The translations under genes were made by a program, and so were the position numbers. From positions 1,886,771 to 1,950,770 of the forward strand of contig NZ_CP106877.1 of the NCBI RefSeq assembly GCF_026547205.1: 64,000 nt of DNA. Direction: 5' to 3'. Source of the stretch: Fervidibacillus halotolerans (GTDB taxonomy: Bacteria; Bacillota; Bacilli; Bacillales; Caldibacillaceae). Below the pieces are notes generated by a model that did not search any database, had not been told where the DNA came from, and saw only the letters and a program-made list of their open reading frames with translations. This document shows positions 27,324 to 37,435 of this stretch, piece after piece (positions within the stretch are counted from its first letter, which is position 1; each line of letters starts with the position of its first letter).

Positions 27324-28394
27324 TTACTGGAAAACTTGTTGCCATTTACGATATAATTTCGCATTCATATAGAAAAATTTTGACTTTAATCCACCAGATT
27401 GTAATAACTGTTTTACAATCCCGTCAATTTGCTTATCCATTTTGACCTTTTCATCGGATAAATACAATCCTAACAGCCCCCGATTAATTAATCGATGAAA
27501 TTTTTCATCCGGTAATCCTTTCGTATATTCATCCGCTTTCTGAATAAACATCACCATACGTCTTCCTAACGTTTTCAAATCGTTATAATAAAAGCAAAAA
27601 TTCAAATCCCCTTCTAATCGATCCTCTTCTTGGTCGATAAAATAGTCGAGCAATATATGTAATCCCTGAATATAGGGAAAATAACCTTTTAAAATAGCAG
27701 TATGATCCTCATGATGAAATTCTTCTCTCATCCCATAGGATACGAGGCAAAAGATGCCTAATGTGGATCCTGCACTGGCGGAAAATTCGTACCATTTAAG
27801 TTCTGGAAATTGTTCTTTATGTTCCGAAAACCATTGTTGTAAACGTCTTTCCCGATCATTAGGATGAACATGTTTATGAATTTGCAATTGGCAATAATAA
27901 TCGCAAAGATTTAATAAACTGCCATGGATGATCGGATAATGAGGAACTTGTTTCAATACCCGTTGACACACCTCTACCAATTCCGCTAAATATCCCCCAT
28001 CATTTTTTTCATTACGGTACCGATAATAATCCGTATGTTTTGCTCCGACCGTAAGAGCATGCCTCATCGATTCGTGCAATGCTGAAAAATCGAGGGGATC
28101 AAGGGATGTACTACGATCACATAAATTATCTAAATAGTCGCTTATCGTTTGATAGGCTACAATAAATGGAATCACCTTTTTATAGTCACTTTTCGCCAGT
28201 ATCGCGTAAATTGCACCACCTTCGCAATGAAAAGTTTTTGTTTCGATGCTAGAAAGGGCCTGTTTTCGGAGCTCAGGATCCGGGATTTCCCTCGCCCTCT
28301 TTTTCCAATAATTCAATTCCTTATGTACCATTGGAAAAATATCTTTATAAGCTCGAATCATTAATGAAATCGCTCGAGTAGGAACATTTCTCAT
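27324..28394 (-). CDS. ytpB: Tetraprenyl-beta-curcumene synthase YtpB
   Basis: A 356-residue all-helical protein of the DUF2600/YtpB family. B. subtilis YtpB converts heptaprenyl diphosphate to the C35 terpene tetraprenyl-beta-curcumene, a precursor of sesquarterpenes that have been linked to spore or oxidative-stress properties. The Asp-rich segment SDYLDNLCDRS (85-95) and DYFIDQEEDR near 250 are the likely metal/diphosphate-binding sites. AAGGTGG precedes ATG 28394. The B. subtilis neighbour ytpA is not present here; a flavin monooxygenase gene follows instead. Confidence 0.9.
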   Translation of the reverse strand: MRNVPTRAISLMIRAYKDIFPMVHKELNYWKKRAREIPDPELRKQALSSIETKTFHCEGGAIYAILAKSDYKKVIPFIVAYQTISDYLDNLCDRSTSLDPLDFSALHESMRHALTVGAKHTDYYRYRNEKNDGGYLAELVEVCQRVLKQVPHYPIIHGSLLNLCDYYCQLQIHKHVHPNDRERRLQQWFSEHKEQFPELKWYEFSASAGSTLGIFCLVSYGMREEFHHEDHTAILKGYFPYIQGLHILLDYFIDQEEDRLEGDLNFCFYYNDLKTLGRRMVMFIQKADEYTKGLPDEKFHRLINRGLLGLYLSDEKVKMDKQIDGIVKQLLQSGGLKSKFFYMNAKLYRKWQQVFQ

Positions 28395-28501
28395 GTTTTG
28401 TCCACCTTTTCAATCAAAAATATACGTATGGCAAGAATTATAACCAAAATTCATGTAAAATATAGATAAATATCCTGCATTAAAAGGAGTTGCCAAACGA
28501 T

Positions 28502-29020
28502 ATGCACAAAATCTACCCTTATAAAGGATTATACCCTAACATTCATGAAACTGCCTATATCGCCGATTTCGTTACGATTACCGGAGATGTGGAAATCGGA
28601 GAATATTCAAGCATTTGGTTTCATACCGTCATTCGGGGCGATGTTGCACCGACGAAAATCGGAAAACATACGAATATCCAAGATTTATGCGTGCTTCATC
28701 AAAGTCCAAATCTTCCCCTTATTATTGAAGATGAGGTCACTGTTGGTCACCGTGCGATGTTGCACAGTTGTATCATACGTAAAAAAGCGTTGATCGGGAT
28801 GGGAGCGATTATTTTAGACGGTGCTGAAATTGGGGAAGGAGCTTTTATCGGAGCAGGTAGTCTCGTACCCCCTAACAAAAAAATTCCTCCAAATACTTTA
28901 GCCTTCGGAAATCCGGTCAAAGTCATTCGAACGTTGACGGACGAAGATCGACGGGAAATGGAACGTATCGTTCGAGAATATAAAGAGAAGGGACAATTAT
29001 ATAAAAAAATGTCTAGCTAA
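28502..29020 (+). CDS. ytoA: Gamma-carbonic anhydrase-family hexapeptide protein YtoA
   Basis: A 172-residue left-handed beta-helix protein built of hexapeptide repeats (IGEYSS, IGKHTN, IGMGAI, IGEGAF). Metal ligands of gamma-carbonic anhydrases are present: H in CVLHQSP, and the two histidines in GHRAMLHSC. Members bind zinc or iron and may hydrate CO2, although activity of YtoA is unproven. I start at ATG 28502 because the TTG at 28490 touches the AAGGAG site. The trimeric cytosolic form is inferred from the fold. Confidence 0.88.
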   Translation: MHKIYPYKGLYPNIHETAYIADFVTITGDVEIGEYSSIWFHTVIRGDVAPTKIGKHTNIQDLCVLHQSPNLPLIIEDEVTVGHRAMLHSCIIRKKALIGMGAIILDGAEIGEGAFIGAGSLVPPNKKIPPNTLAFGNPVKVIRTLTDEDRREMERIVREYKEKGQLYKKMSS

Positions 29021-29071
29021 TTCAAATATATCACTGAATCGATTGACAACCATTTTTAGGAAGGAGAGATT

Positions 29072-29908
29072 ATGGATACACTCGTTTTATTCTTTATTTT
29101 CATCGGCTTGGCCATATTGTTTTCTATAATCATTTTCAAACATTCAAAAAAAGTACAAATAACTTTCACCCTTTTCCTTGTTGCCTTCTTTCTTTCCCTT
29201 TTCTTCTACCGATGGTTGACAACGAACCGAACGGATGGGGACATGATTTTACGAACGAATGCGGAAACATCGATCGATATCGTTAAATTAAGTGATCATG
29301 TTCAATTAGATGCACCGGTCATCTCCCAATTTCCCGAACTGGAACGGGGATGTGAAGTAACGAGTTTAGCCATGCTCTTAGGTCATGCAGGTGTTGTTGT
29401 TGATAAAATGGAACTGGCAGAAAAAATTAAAAAAAATCCGGAACCGTATGAAAGGAAAAATGGACTAATATATTTTGGCCATCCAAACGACGGTTTTGTC
29501 GGTGATATTTATACACGGAATAATCCAGGATTAGGCGTTTATCATAAACCGATTGCCGATCTAGCTCAGGAGTATTTACCTGATGGATCCGTTCTCGATA
29601 TAACCGGGGAACCATTCGACGTAATTAAACTTCATCTTTCCATGGGACGACCTGTATGGGTAATTATTAATATTCAATATAAAAAATTGGACGATTCAAT
29701 GTTTGAAACATGGATCACTCCGAGGGGAAAAATTAAAATTACCTATCATGAACATTCCGTCCTAATTACAGGCTACGATGATCAGTTCATTTATTTCAAC
29801 GATCCGTACGACGGAAAACGGAAAAAAGCGGTGGCAAAAGATTTCATCGAAGCATGGGAACAAATGGGAAGCCAAGCAATCACATATATTCCCTCAGAGA
29901 ATCAATAA
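29072..29908 (+). CDS. Membrane-anchored C39-like cysteine peptidase
   Basis: A 278-residue protein with two N-terminal transmembrane helices (about 3-22 and 28-47) followed by a Peptidase_C39_2-type domain. The likely catalytic cysteine is in ERGCEVTSLAMLL near residue 93, with the histidine in YHEHSVLITGYDD near 230 and aspartate in YFNDPYDG. Relatives such as YvpB are widespread in Firmicutes with unknown substrates. The domain probably faces outside the cell. A GGAGAG site precedes ATG 29072. Confidence 0.82.
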   Translation: MDTLVLFFIFIGLAILFSIIIFKHSKKVQITFTLFLVAFFLSLFFYRWLTTNRTDGDMILRTNAETSIDIVKLSDHVQLDAPVISQFPELERGCEVTSLAMLLGHAGVVVDKMELAEKIKKNPEPYERKNGLIYFGHPNDGFVGDIYTRNNPGLGVYHKPIADLAQEYLPDGSVLDITGEPFDVIKLHLSMGRPVWVIINIQYKKLDDSMFETWITPRGKIKITYHEHSVLITGYDDQFIYFNDPYDGKRKKAVAKDFIEAWEQMGSQAITYIPSENQ

Positions 29909-29950
29909 GGGCATGAAGCCATATTTGGAATCATGCCCATTTCATTTTTC
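29909..29950 (+). terminator. Terminator after the C39-like peptidase gene
   Basis: GGGCATGA (29909-29916) pairs with TCATGCCC (29931-29938), followed by a T-rich stretch. Confidence 0.7.
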
Positions 29951-29973
29951 AAATTTCTCTAAGCGGATTGAAA

Positions 29974-31866
29974 TTAACTATACATTACTTCCTTCTTTTT
30001 TTCCTGTTCGAAATCGTATGTCTTTTCCACGAACACTTGGTGCCAAATCATAAAGATTAAAACCGTCCATATTTTCCGGCTATAATCCCCTTTATTCATT
30101 CGATGTGCCTCTAATAAATCGAGAACAAATTGTTTATTGATCAAATCACCAGTCCCACTTTCCTTGATCAGTTGGACCGCCCAATCGTACATTTCCTCCT
30201 TTAACCAGTGGCGAATCGGCACAGGGAATCCGAGTTTTTTCCGATTTAATACGTGATCCGGGATAATTCCTTCCGCCGCCCTTCGTAAAATATACTTCGT
30301 TGTTCCTTCCGTCGTCTTTAATGAATTTGGAATTTTGGATGCAACTTCGAAAACTTTTTTATCTAAAAAGGGAACTCGTAATTCTAAAGAATGGGCCATC
30401 GTCATTTTATCAGCTTTTAACAAAATATCTCCCCGTAACCACGTATGGATATCGATATATTGCATCCTTTCGACAGGATGATATCCCTTTGATTCATCAT
30501 AAAATGGTTTCGTTATATCTAGGTGATTTAATTGATCGTTATATTGGACAAGCAACCTTCTCTTTTCTTCTTCCCGAAACATTTTCGCGTTTCCAATGTA
30601 ACGCTTTTCTAAAGGAGTCGTTCCCCTTTCAATAAAGCTTTTCCCCTTCACTCCTTCTGGTAGCAAGTTTGCTATAAAGCGTAGTACATGATGAATCGTC
30701 TTAGGAATTTTATTGAAAATCGCTAATGATTGGGGCTCTCGATAAATATTATAACCACCGAATAATTCATCGGAACCTTCTCCAGATAAAACAACCGTTA
30801 CATGTTTTGCTGCTTCCCTCGATACGAAATAAAGGGGAACACAGGCTGGATCTGCCAGAGGATCATCCAAGTGCCAAATAATCTTCGGCAATTCATTCAT
30901 GTATTCTTCCGGAGAAATAATATAACTAATATTTTCCACATTCAATTTTTCCGCTGTTTCCTTTGCCACGTCGATTTCGCTATATCCATCCCGTTCAAAA
31001 CCGACGGAAAAGGTTTTAATCTTCGGATTGTACTCTTTAGCTATGGATACGATAAATGTCGAATCGATTCCACCGGACAAAAAGGATCCGACTGGAACGT
31101 CACTTCTCATATGAACGTTCACAGAGTCAAACAAAGCCGATTGAATGTCTTTAATCCATTCATCTTCTCCTTTAATGATCGGCTGAAAGGAAGCTTTCCA
31201 ATACGTTTTCATTTCGATCGGTTTTCCTACTTCCTTTATAAAATAATGGCCCGGTAATAGTTTTTTGATTTTCTCTGTTAACGTGAAAGGCTCCGGTACA
31301 TATTGATACGTTAAATAATGTTGAAGAGACTCCTCATCAACTTTTTGATCTTCAATCGCAAGTAAGATACTTTTCTTTTCTGAGGCAAAATACGTTTTCT
31401 TCCCATCCACATAATAAAAAAATGGTTTGATTCCAAAGGGATCACGGGCACCAAACATTGTTTTTTCTAATTTATCCCAAATAAGAAAAGCGAACATCCC
31501 TCGTAATCTTTCCACTGCCTTTTCTTTTAATTGACTGTATAAGGCAACGATAACTTCCGTATCCGAATGGGTGGAAAAAGTAATTCCCTCTTTTATTAAT
31601 TCTTCACGTAATTCTTTATAATTATAAATTTCTCCATTAAAAATAATCCAATATCTTTCATTTTCGAAGGATAATGGTTGTTTCCCTGCTTCTAAATCGA
31701 TTATACTTAACCGTCGAAAACCGAATTGAATATGCTCGCCAAAAAAGTATCCTTCATCGTCTGGTCCTCGATGAGTTATAATATCATTCATTCGTTTAAA
31801 CGATTGAATGTCTTCATCTGTATACTGTTTTTCTTGATCATGCATACAACCGATAAATCCACACAT
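29974..31866 (-). CDS. asnB: Asparagine synthase (glutamine-hydrolysing) AsnB
   Basis: A 630-residue two-domain enzyme. The N-terminal glutaminase domain has catalytic Cys2 (MCGFIGC) and NGEIYNYKELR near 75. The C-terminal synthetase domain has the ATP pyrophosphatase loop SFLSGGIDST near 258-267. It makes asparagine from aspartate, ATP and glutamine. B. subtilis has three paralogues; asnB lies next to metK, as here. It ends near a hairpin but I see no strong T-run terminator of its own. Confidence 0.95.
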   Translation of the reverse strand: MCGFIGCMHDQEKQYTDEDIQSFKRMNDIITHRGPDDEGYFFGEHIQFGFRRLSIIDLEAGKQPLSFENERYWIIFNGEIYNYKELREELIKEGITFSTHSDTEVIVALYSQLKEKAVERLRGMFAFLIWDKLEKTMFGARDPFGIKPFFYYVDGKKTYFASEKKSILLAIEDQKVDEESLQHYLTYQYVPEPFTLTEKIKKLLPGHYFIKEVGKPIEMKTYWKASFQPIIKGEDEWIKDIQSALFDSVNVHMRSDVPVGSFLSGGIDSTFIVSIAKEYNPKIKTFSVGFERDGYSEIDVAKETAEKLNVENISYIISPEEYMNELPKIIWHLDDPLADPACVPLYFVSREAAKHVTVVLSGEGSDELFGGYNIYREPQSLAIFNKIPKTIHHVLRFIANLLPEGVKGKSFIERGTTPLEKRYIGNAKMFREEEKRRLLVQYNDQLNHLDITKPFYDESKGYHPVERMQYIDIHTWLRGDILLKADKMTMAHSLELRVPFLDKKVFEVASKIPNSLKTTEGTTKYILRRAAEGIIPDHVLNRKKLGFPVPIRHWLKEEMYDWAVQLIKESGTGDLINKQFVLDLLEAHRMNKGDYSRKIWTVLIFMIWHQVFVEKTYDFEQEKKKEVMYS

Positions 31867-31955
31867 ATATGTCCACCTACTTTATTCAAGTCTCACAAGC
31901 TTTAATTTTGGAATTCATTATAGCCAGTTTTATTTCCATTTTATCAAGTTCTATG

Positions 31956-31987
31956 AAAAAAGTAAAAGCCCCCTAAATACGGGGACT
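31956..31987 (-). terminator. Terminator after metK
   Basis: On the minus strand AGTCCCC pairs with GGGGGCT around GTATTTA and is followed by TTTTACTTTTTT. Confidence 0.8.
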
Positions 31988-32026
31988 AAATCGACTTCAT
32001 ATTAAAAAACATATGTTCAATAAGCA

Positions 32027-33235
32027 TTAAACTTGTTTTAACTCTAATGCTTCCTTGCGTAAAATATCCGCCTTGTCCGTTTTTTCCCATGGTAAATTTA
32101 AATCAGTCCGACCGAAATGGCCATATGCTGCCGTTTGTTTATAAATTGGGCGGCGTAAATCCAACATTTTAATGATTCCTGCAGGGCGGAGGTCAAAATG
32201 TTTTCGAACGAGTGCAACTAATGTTTCTTCATTCACTTTCCCTGTTCCAAAAGTATCGATGGAAATAGATACCGGTTCAGCGACACCAATCGCATACGCA
32301 ATTTGTATTTCACATTTATCAGCAAGACCTGCAGCAACAATATTTTTCGCAACATATCGAGCGGCATATGCTCCCGAACGATCTACCTTCGTCGGATCTT
32401 TTCCGGAAAAGGCACCGCCTCCATGCCGAGCATATCCACCATAAGTATCGACGATCACCTTTCTACCGGTTAAACCCGCATCTCCCTGTGGACCACCGAT
32501 GACGAATCGCCCCGTCGGATTGATAAAAAATTTCGTTTCCTCATCAATCCACTCTTTCGGAATCACCGGTTCAATTACAAATTCAATGATATTTTGTTTA
32601 ATTTGTTCTAATGAAATTTCAGGATGATGTTGGGCGGAAACGACGATCGTATCGATACGTGTCGGTTTCCCATCATCATCATATTCAACCGTAACTTGGG
32701 TTTTTCCATCCGGGCGTAAATAAGGTAATATTTCTTCTTTTCGTACTTCAGCTAATCTTCGGGCCAATTTATGGGATAAAGAAATTGGAAGGGGCATTAA
32801 TTCCTCCGTCTCATTGCAGGCAAAACCGAACATTAACCCTTGGTCACCGGCTCCTATTTTTTCAATTTCCTCATCGGTCATTTTTCCTTCTCTAGCTTCC
32901 AATGCCTCATTTACCCCTTTGGCAATATCCGGTGATTGTTCATCGATGGAGGTTAATACACCGCAAGTTTCGGCATCAAACCCGTATTTTGCACGGGTAT
33001 AGCCAATTTCCCTTACTGTATCTCGTACGATTTTTGGAATATCCACATAGGATGTCGTTGAAATTTCACCAGCTACGAGAACAAGTCCAGTCGTAATCGT
33101 TGTTTCCGCAGCTACACGGGCATTTTTATCTTTCTCTAAAATCGCATCAAGAATGGCATCAGAAATTTGATCACAAATTTTATCAGGATGTCCCTCCGTC
33201 ACAGATTCTGAAGTAAACAAACGTCGATTTGTCAT
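32027..33235 (-). CDS. metK: S-adenosylmethionine synthetase
   Basis: A 402-residue enzyme that makes S-adenosylmethionine from ATP and methionine. Signatures are [20 protein letters not shown] at the N-terminus, [12 protein letters not shown] near 118-130 and [16 protein letters not shown] near 270. It is full length and conserved throughout. It is preceded by an SAM-I riboswitch and its own sigma-A promoter, which gives feedback control by the product. It supplies the cofactor used by TrmB, MnmM and the radical SAM enzyme MnmL. Confidence 0.97.
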   Translation of the reverse strand: MTNRRLFTSESVTEGHPDKICDQISDAILDAILEKDKNARVAAETTITTGLVLVAGEISTTSYVDIPKIVRDTVREIGYTRAKYGFDAETCGVLTSIDEQSPDIAKGVNEALEAREGKMTDEEIEKIGAGDQGLMFGFACNETEELMPLPISLSHKLARRLAEVRKEEILPYLRPDGKTQVTVEYDDDGKPTRIDTIVVSAQHHPEISLEQIKQNIIEFVIEPVIPKEWIDEETKFFINPTGRFVIGGPQGDAGLTGRKVIVDTYGGYARHGGGAFSGKDPTKVDRSGAYAARYVAKNIVAAGLADKCEIQIAYAIGVAEPVSISIDTFGTGKVNEETLVALVRKHFDLRPAGIIKMLDLRRPIYKQTAAYGHFGRTDLNLPWEKTDKADILRKEALELKQV

Positions 33236-33429
33236 TCTAAACCTCCTATATTACTGGATTTTAAGTAGCGATTCCTAAGCGGAGTTTTGTAATCAATTGA
33301 ATAGATATATTGATTTAGCATAAACTCCGAGCTTACAAGGATTTTTGTCGGATACTTGTCTCCCTATTCTTACATTATTTAATGCATCGATCCATTCATC
33401 TTCTATTGAAAAATTAAAACTTATGAAAA

Positions 33430-33460
33430 TGAAAAAACCTTCCCTGCTCGAGGAAAGGTA
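33430..33460 (-). terminator. Riboswitch-controlled terminator upstream of metK
   Basis: On the minus strand ACCTTTCCTCGAGCAGGGAAGGT forms a hairpin (33459-33437) followed by TTTTTTC. It is the expression platform of the SAM-I riboswitch. Confidence 0.88.
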
Positions 33461-33480
33461 TATGTTCGTTATCCCTTTCA

Positions 33481-33586
33481 CTCTTATCGTTCAAGGATCT
33501 TCCTTGCTTCAGGCAAGCACCTTGCTCAATACGAGTAGGTTGCCGGGCTTCCTCGGGCCTGTGCCTCCGCCATCTCGGGATAAGAG
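33481..33586 (-). promoter_or_regulatory. SAM-I (S-box) riboswitch
   Basis: P1 is closed by CTCTTATC (minus strand 33586-33579) and GATAAGAG (33488-33481). Between them lie the conserved S-box elements GGCGGAGG, CACAGGCCC, GAAGCCCGGCAACC and the GGTGC...GCAAGG helices. Binding of S-adenosylmethionine should favour the downstream terminator and shut off metK. Confidence 0.95.
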
Positions 33587-33603
33587 TATCCGCTCAACAA
33601 TTA

Positions 33604-33633
33604 ATCTTACCTGATAATGATTCGGTATGTCAA
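33604..33633 (-). promoter_or_regulatory. Sigma-A promoter of the metK riboswitch transcript
   Basis: On the minus strand TTGACA (33633-33628) and TAAGAT (33609-33604) are 18 bp apart. Transcription would start a few bases before the riboswitch P1 stem. Confidence 0.78.
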
Positions 33634-33864
33634 TTTTTTTAGTAATTTTCTCAACAATTTTATTCCCTTTTCATTCATAAATTAAAAATAAACCGCTGAT
33701 CTAATGTTTAAGTTCAGTTCATTTTTCCTTTTTCACTATTTGAACGAACTGTATGTTATGATTTTACACATATATGGGATATGATTTAAAATAAAGGGGG
33801 AATTGCAAATTCGCAAAAACTTTTAAGAAATGAAAAAAAACAGGCTTTTCACTGCTTTTTAGTA

Positions 33865-33892
33865 TAGACTAATTCTATAAATGTGTTATACT
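33865..33892 (+). promoter_or_regulatory. pckA promoter with CcpN-like operator
   Basis: TAGACT (33865-33870) and TATACT (33887-33892) are 16 bp apart. TGTGTTATACT (33882-33892) fits the TRTGHYATAYW consensus described for CcpN, the repressor of gluconeogenic genes in B. subtilis, and overlaps the -10 box. This suggests repression on glycolytic carbon sources. Confidence 0.65.
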
Positions 33893-33933
33893 AATTTTCA
33901 GATATAAAATTTTATATAAAGGAAGGTTTTATA

Positions 33934-35520
33934 ATGGAAACGTTAGCAACCTTTGATACATTAAATTCATTATTAAAAGGGGAAAATATTTTAGAACAAT
34001 TGCCCGTTTCACAATTAGTGGAAAAAATTATCGAAAGAAAGGAAGGGATTCTTACAAACACCGGCGCCATCAGCGTTAAAACAGGAAAATATACAGGTCG
34101 TTCACCGAAGGACAAATATATCGTACGTGACCTAATTGTTGACGATAAAATTGATTGGGGACCGATTAATCAACCGATTTCTCCAAAAATTTTCCTTCAG
34201 TTATACGATAAGGTGATCGAATATTTAAAAGATCAAAAGGAATTATTTGTTTTTAAAGGATTTGCAGGGGCTGATCCCGAATATCGATTACCTATTCAAG
34301 TGGTTACCGAGTATGCATGGCATAATTTATTCGCTCATCAATTGTTTATTCGTCCGAACGAAGAAGAATTGGCGAACCATAAAGCTGAATTTTCCGTTTT
34401 GTTTGCACCTAAATTTAAGGCAAATGCTGAAATAGACGGTGTACGATCAGAAACGTTCATCATGATATCCTTCGAACATCGTATCGTTTTAATCGGTGGA
34501 ACCGAATATGCTGGTGAAATGAAAAAGGCGATATTTTCCGTTATGAACTATCTCCTTCCTGAAAAAGGAGTATTTCCTATGCATTGTTCAGCAAATGTTG
34601 GACCAACAGGAGATGTGGCCCTCTTTTTTGGCCTATCTGGGACAGGAAAAACGACCCTTTCTAACGATGCAAATCGAAAACTTATCGGTGATGATGAACA
34701 TGCATGGTCTCCAAAGGGCGTCTTTAACATTGAAGGTGGTTGTTATGCTAAGTGCATTAATCTTTCAAAGGAAAAAGAGCCTCAAATTTACGATGCCATT
34801 TCTTACGGTTCCGTCTTAGAAAACGTCATTGTTAATGAGCGAAATCGTGAACCTGATTTTGATGACGGCCGCTTAACGGAAAATACACGAGTTGCATATC
34901 CGCTCCATCATATTACAAATATTATTCAACCAAGCATTGCCGGCCATCCTGAAACGATTATCTTTTTAACGGCAGATGCTTTCGGTGTATTACCTCCAAT
35001 TGCAAAGCTAACGAAGGAACAGGCAATGTATCATTTTTTAAGCGGATACACGAGTAAAATGGCTGGAACCGAACGCGGTGTTACGAAACCAGAGGCAACA
35101 TTTTCCGCGTGCTATGGGGCACCATTCTTACCTCTACCTGCCATGCGGTATGCAGAAATGCTTGGGGAACGGATCGACCGATACGGTGTAGATGTATATT
35201 TGGTAAACACCGGTTGGACTGGTGGACCATATGGGGTTGGTAAACGTATGGAATTATCTTATACTCGTGCCATGGTCCAAGCAGCAATCCATGGTTCTTT
35301 AAAAGATGTACCGACCGAAAAGGAGAACATCTTTGGATTAAATATTCCGATTTCTGTACCTAATGTTCCAGACGCATTATTAAATCCTGAAAATACTTGG
35401 GATAACAAAGAAGCCTATCGACAAAGCGCAAAAGAACTCGCTGAAAAATTCCGTTCGAACTTCGAAAAATTTACAGGTGTTCATGAACAAATTATAAAAC
35501 TTGGAGGTCCTATTGAATAA
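33934..35520 (+). CDS. pckA: Phosphoenolpyruvate carboxykinase (ATP)
   Basis: A 528-residue enzyme that converts oxaloacetate and ATP to phosphoenolpyruvate, CO2 and ADP at the entry of gluconeogenesis. The kinase P-loop [10 protein letters not shown] lies at 233-242, the GDDEHAW metal-site motif near 250, and the substrate-binding segment [10 protein letters not shown] near 55-64. It is divergent from metK, as in B. subtilis. The promoter region carries a CcpN-like site. A long bidirectional hairpin separates it from the convergent oligopeptide operon. Confidence 0.96.
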   Translation: METLATFDTLNSLLKGENILEQLPVSQLVEKIIERKEGILTNTGAISVKTGKYTGRSPKDKYIVRDLIVDDKIDWGPINQPISPKIFLQLYDKVIEYLKDQKELFVFKGFAGADPEYRLPIQVVTEYAWHNLFAHQLFIRPNEEELANHKAEFSVLFAPKFKANAEIDGVRSETFIMISFEHRIVLIGGTEYAGEMKKAIFSVMNYLLPEKGVFPMHCSANVGPTGDVALFFGLSGTGKTTLSNDANRKLIGDDEHAWSPKGVFNIEGGCYAKCINLSKEKEPQIYDAISYGSVLENVIVNERNREPDFDDGRLTENTRVAYPLHHITNIIQPSIAGHPETIIFLTADAFGVLPPIAKLTKEQAMYHFLSGYTSKMAGTERGVTKPEATFSACYGAPFLPLPAMRYAEMLGERIDRYGVDVYLVNTGWTGGPYGVGKRMELSYTRAMVQAAIHGSLKDVPTEKENIFGLNIPISVPNVPDALLNPENTWDNKEAYRQSAKELAEKFRSNFEKFTGVHEQIIKLGGPIE

Positions 35521-35554
35521 TCTATTGGTTATGTACACTATTCTCCATGAAATC

Positions 35555-35602
35555 AAAAAAGCTGTCATGAAGGAAAAGTTTTCCTTCAATGACAGCTTTT
35601 TT
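35555..35602. terminator. Bidirectional terminator between pckA and the app operon
   Basis: AAAAAAGCTGTCAT and ATGACAGCTTTTTT form the base of a long stem that continues through AAGGAAAA/TTTTCCTT. A-run and T-run flanks serve both convergent transcripts. Confidence 0.9.
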
Positions 35603-35607
35603 ATTGA

Positions 35608-37419
35608 TTAATTTTTAAATGGAGTATCACTAGTTAAAGAGATATCTTCAAGACCCCAGTCCGTTCCATTTTCCAACGTATAGTTTTTCACACGGTTATT
35701 AACAGCAGTTAGAGCATAACGATAAAGGGTTGGAATAACCGGTGGATTGTCGATCATCAATTGTTGCCATTTATCATAAACTTCTTTCCGATATTCAGGA
35801 TCTAGTGCTTTTTCAGAGTTTCCTTCTTCTAATAATTTTTCATTTTCTTCATTTACATAACGCGGGAAGTTAAATAATGCAGTTTTGGAATATAATCCAT
35901 ACGGATCTGGGTCTGTTCCTGTTCCCCATGCACCTTGATACAAGTCTACGTTCGGATCGTCATTTCCCTTTCTTCCAACAAGATCATAGAAGGAGTTAAA
36001 CTCATGTAAACGTCCTTCAAATAATTCAACGTTGATACCGACATCTTTCCAGTTTTGGATGTAGAACTTCGCTAACGGTTCGGCAGTGTCACCACCACTC
36101 ATGGATAAGAAAGTCAATTTTAATTCTTCACCATCTGGCGTTTCAACAAATCCGTCTCCGTTTGTATCTTTATATCCAGCATCAGCTAGAATTTGTTTTG
36201 CTTTTTCCGGATCATAATTGTACCCTTCAATATCCGGATTATGGTAATCTTTAAAGAATGGAATCATCAAAGTCGATGCTGGAATTCTTAATCCATTATA
36301 GTATTCTTTTCCTACCGTTTCGTTATCCATCGCATATCCAATCGCTTGACGCAATGCCACATCTTGAAGTGGTGTATCCTTATCTTGAACAGCTACCTTA
36401 TTTTCAGCATCCCAACGACCTAATTTAAATCCAATATACGTATAAGCGTTGTCCATAGTTGCTAAGAATTGGAAGTTTGTTGGTTCATAAGCTGGATCAT
36501 ATTGATCAGTCGGGAATTCTGCAATATCAATCGATCCGTTTTCCAACTCTTTCTTAACTTTTGAAGGATCAACCACTTTCAATATAATGGAATCAAGTTT
36601 CGGCTTACCACCATAGTAGTTTTCAAAGGCTACAAATTCTACAGATTCACCAGGAACGATATTATTTACTTTGAAAGGACCAAATCCAATAACATCGATA
36701 TGAATTTTATCCGATGTTGCTAAATCTTTAATCGGAACATCACCATAATGATGTTTTGGTGCTGCATAAGGCCAAAGACCAGTTAAAAGTGATGGGTTCG
36801 CTTTTTCAAATTCAATGGTTAATGTTTTATCATCAATAATTTCAATACCAGAAATGGAATCTACTTCCCCTGCATGATATTCCTTCATACCGACGATCGA
36901 TTGAATGATCGCATCACCGTAACGAACACCCGTATAATCAGGGTGGCCGATGATTTCAAAAGAATATGCATAATCTTCTGCTTTCAACGGTTTTCCATCA
37001 TGCCAATATACACCGTCTTGAATCATGACTTTAATCTTTTTCCCATCATCAAGCAATTCAAACTTTGCTGCAGACTCTACTTCATTTGACATCCGGTAAT
37101 ATTCATCATAACCGAAGATCGGTTCACTGAAGAATGACAAAATTTCAGCATCTGGTGCACCTTGATAAAATTGCCAATCCAACGTTCCCTCAAATGGAGA
37201 AGATGACACAAGTCCATAATTCAATGTTCCACCTTCAATTTCTGCATCATCGTTTTTCACTGTTTTCGGAAAAGTAGTAGGATCTACGACTGTAGAATCA
37301 TCGTCACCTCCTTGCTGATCCTTATCACCGCCTTCATCTTTAGCACCACTGCTACATGCTGCAAGCGTGAGCAATAGTACCAAGAAGATACTGAAAAACT
37401 TTAATTTCCCTTTTGCCAT
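35608..37419 (-). CDS. appA: Oligopeptide ABC transporter, substrate-binding lipoprotein
   Basis: A 603-residue extracytoplasmic binding protein of SBP family 5. The signal peptide ends in the lipobox LAAC with Cys22, so it is lipid-anchored outside the membrane. An acidic Gly/Asp-rich linker (residues 26-45) follows. DGVYWHDGKPLKAEDY near 125 and the IGYAMDNETV segment near 355 are typical of OppA/AppA proteins. It is the last gene of a D-F-B-C-A operon that imports peptides. App versus Opp naming is by overall operon type and not certain. Confidence 0.9.
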   Translation of the reverse strand: MAKGKLKFFSIFLVLLLTLAACSSGAKDEGGDKDQQGGDDDSTVVDPTTFPKTVKNDDAEIEGGTLNYGLVSSSPFEGTLDWQFYQGAPDAEILSFFSEPIFGYDEYYRMSNEVESAAKFELLDDGKKIKVMIQDGVYWHDGKPLKAEDYAYSFEIIGHPDYTGVRYGDAIIQSIVGMKEYHAGEVDSISGIEIIDDKTLTIEFEKANPSLLTGLWPYAAPKHHYGDVPIKDLATSDKIHIDVIGFGPFKVNNIVPGESVEFVAFENYYGGKPKLDSIILKVVDPSKVKKELENGSIDIAEFPTDQYDPAYEPTNFQFLATMDNAYTYIGFKLGRWDAENKVAVQDKDTPLQDVALRQAIGYAMDNETVGKEYYNGLRIPASTLMIPFFKDYHNPDIEGYNYDPEKAKQILADAGYKDTNGDGFVETPDGEELKLTFLSMSGGDTAEPLAKFYIQNWKDVGINVELFEGRLHEFNSFYDLVGRKGNDDPNVDLYQGAWGTGTDPDPYGLYSKTALFNFPRYVNEENEKLLEEGNSEKALDPEYRKEVYDKWQQLMIDNPPVIPTLYRYALTAVNNRVKNYTLENGTDWGLEDISLTSDTPFKN

Positions 37420-37435
37420 TTTTAATACTCCCCCT

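Noticed and set aside
33293-33481. 62-codon minus-strand frame between the SAM riboswitch and metK
   Set aside because: It overlaps the riboswitch terminator, has no good ribosome binding site and no protein-like composition.
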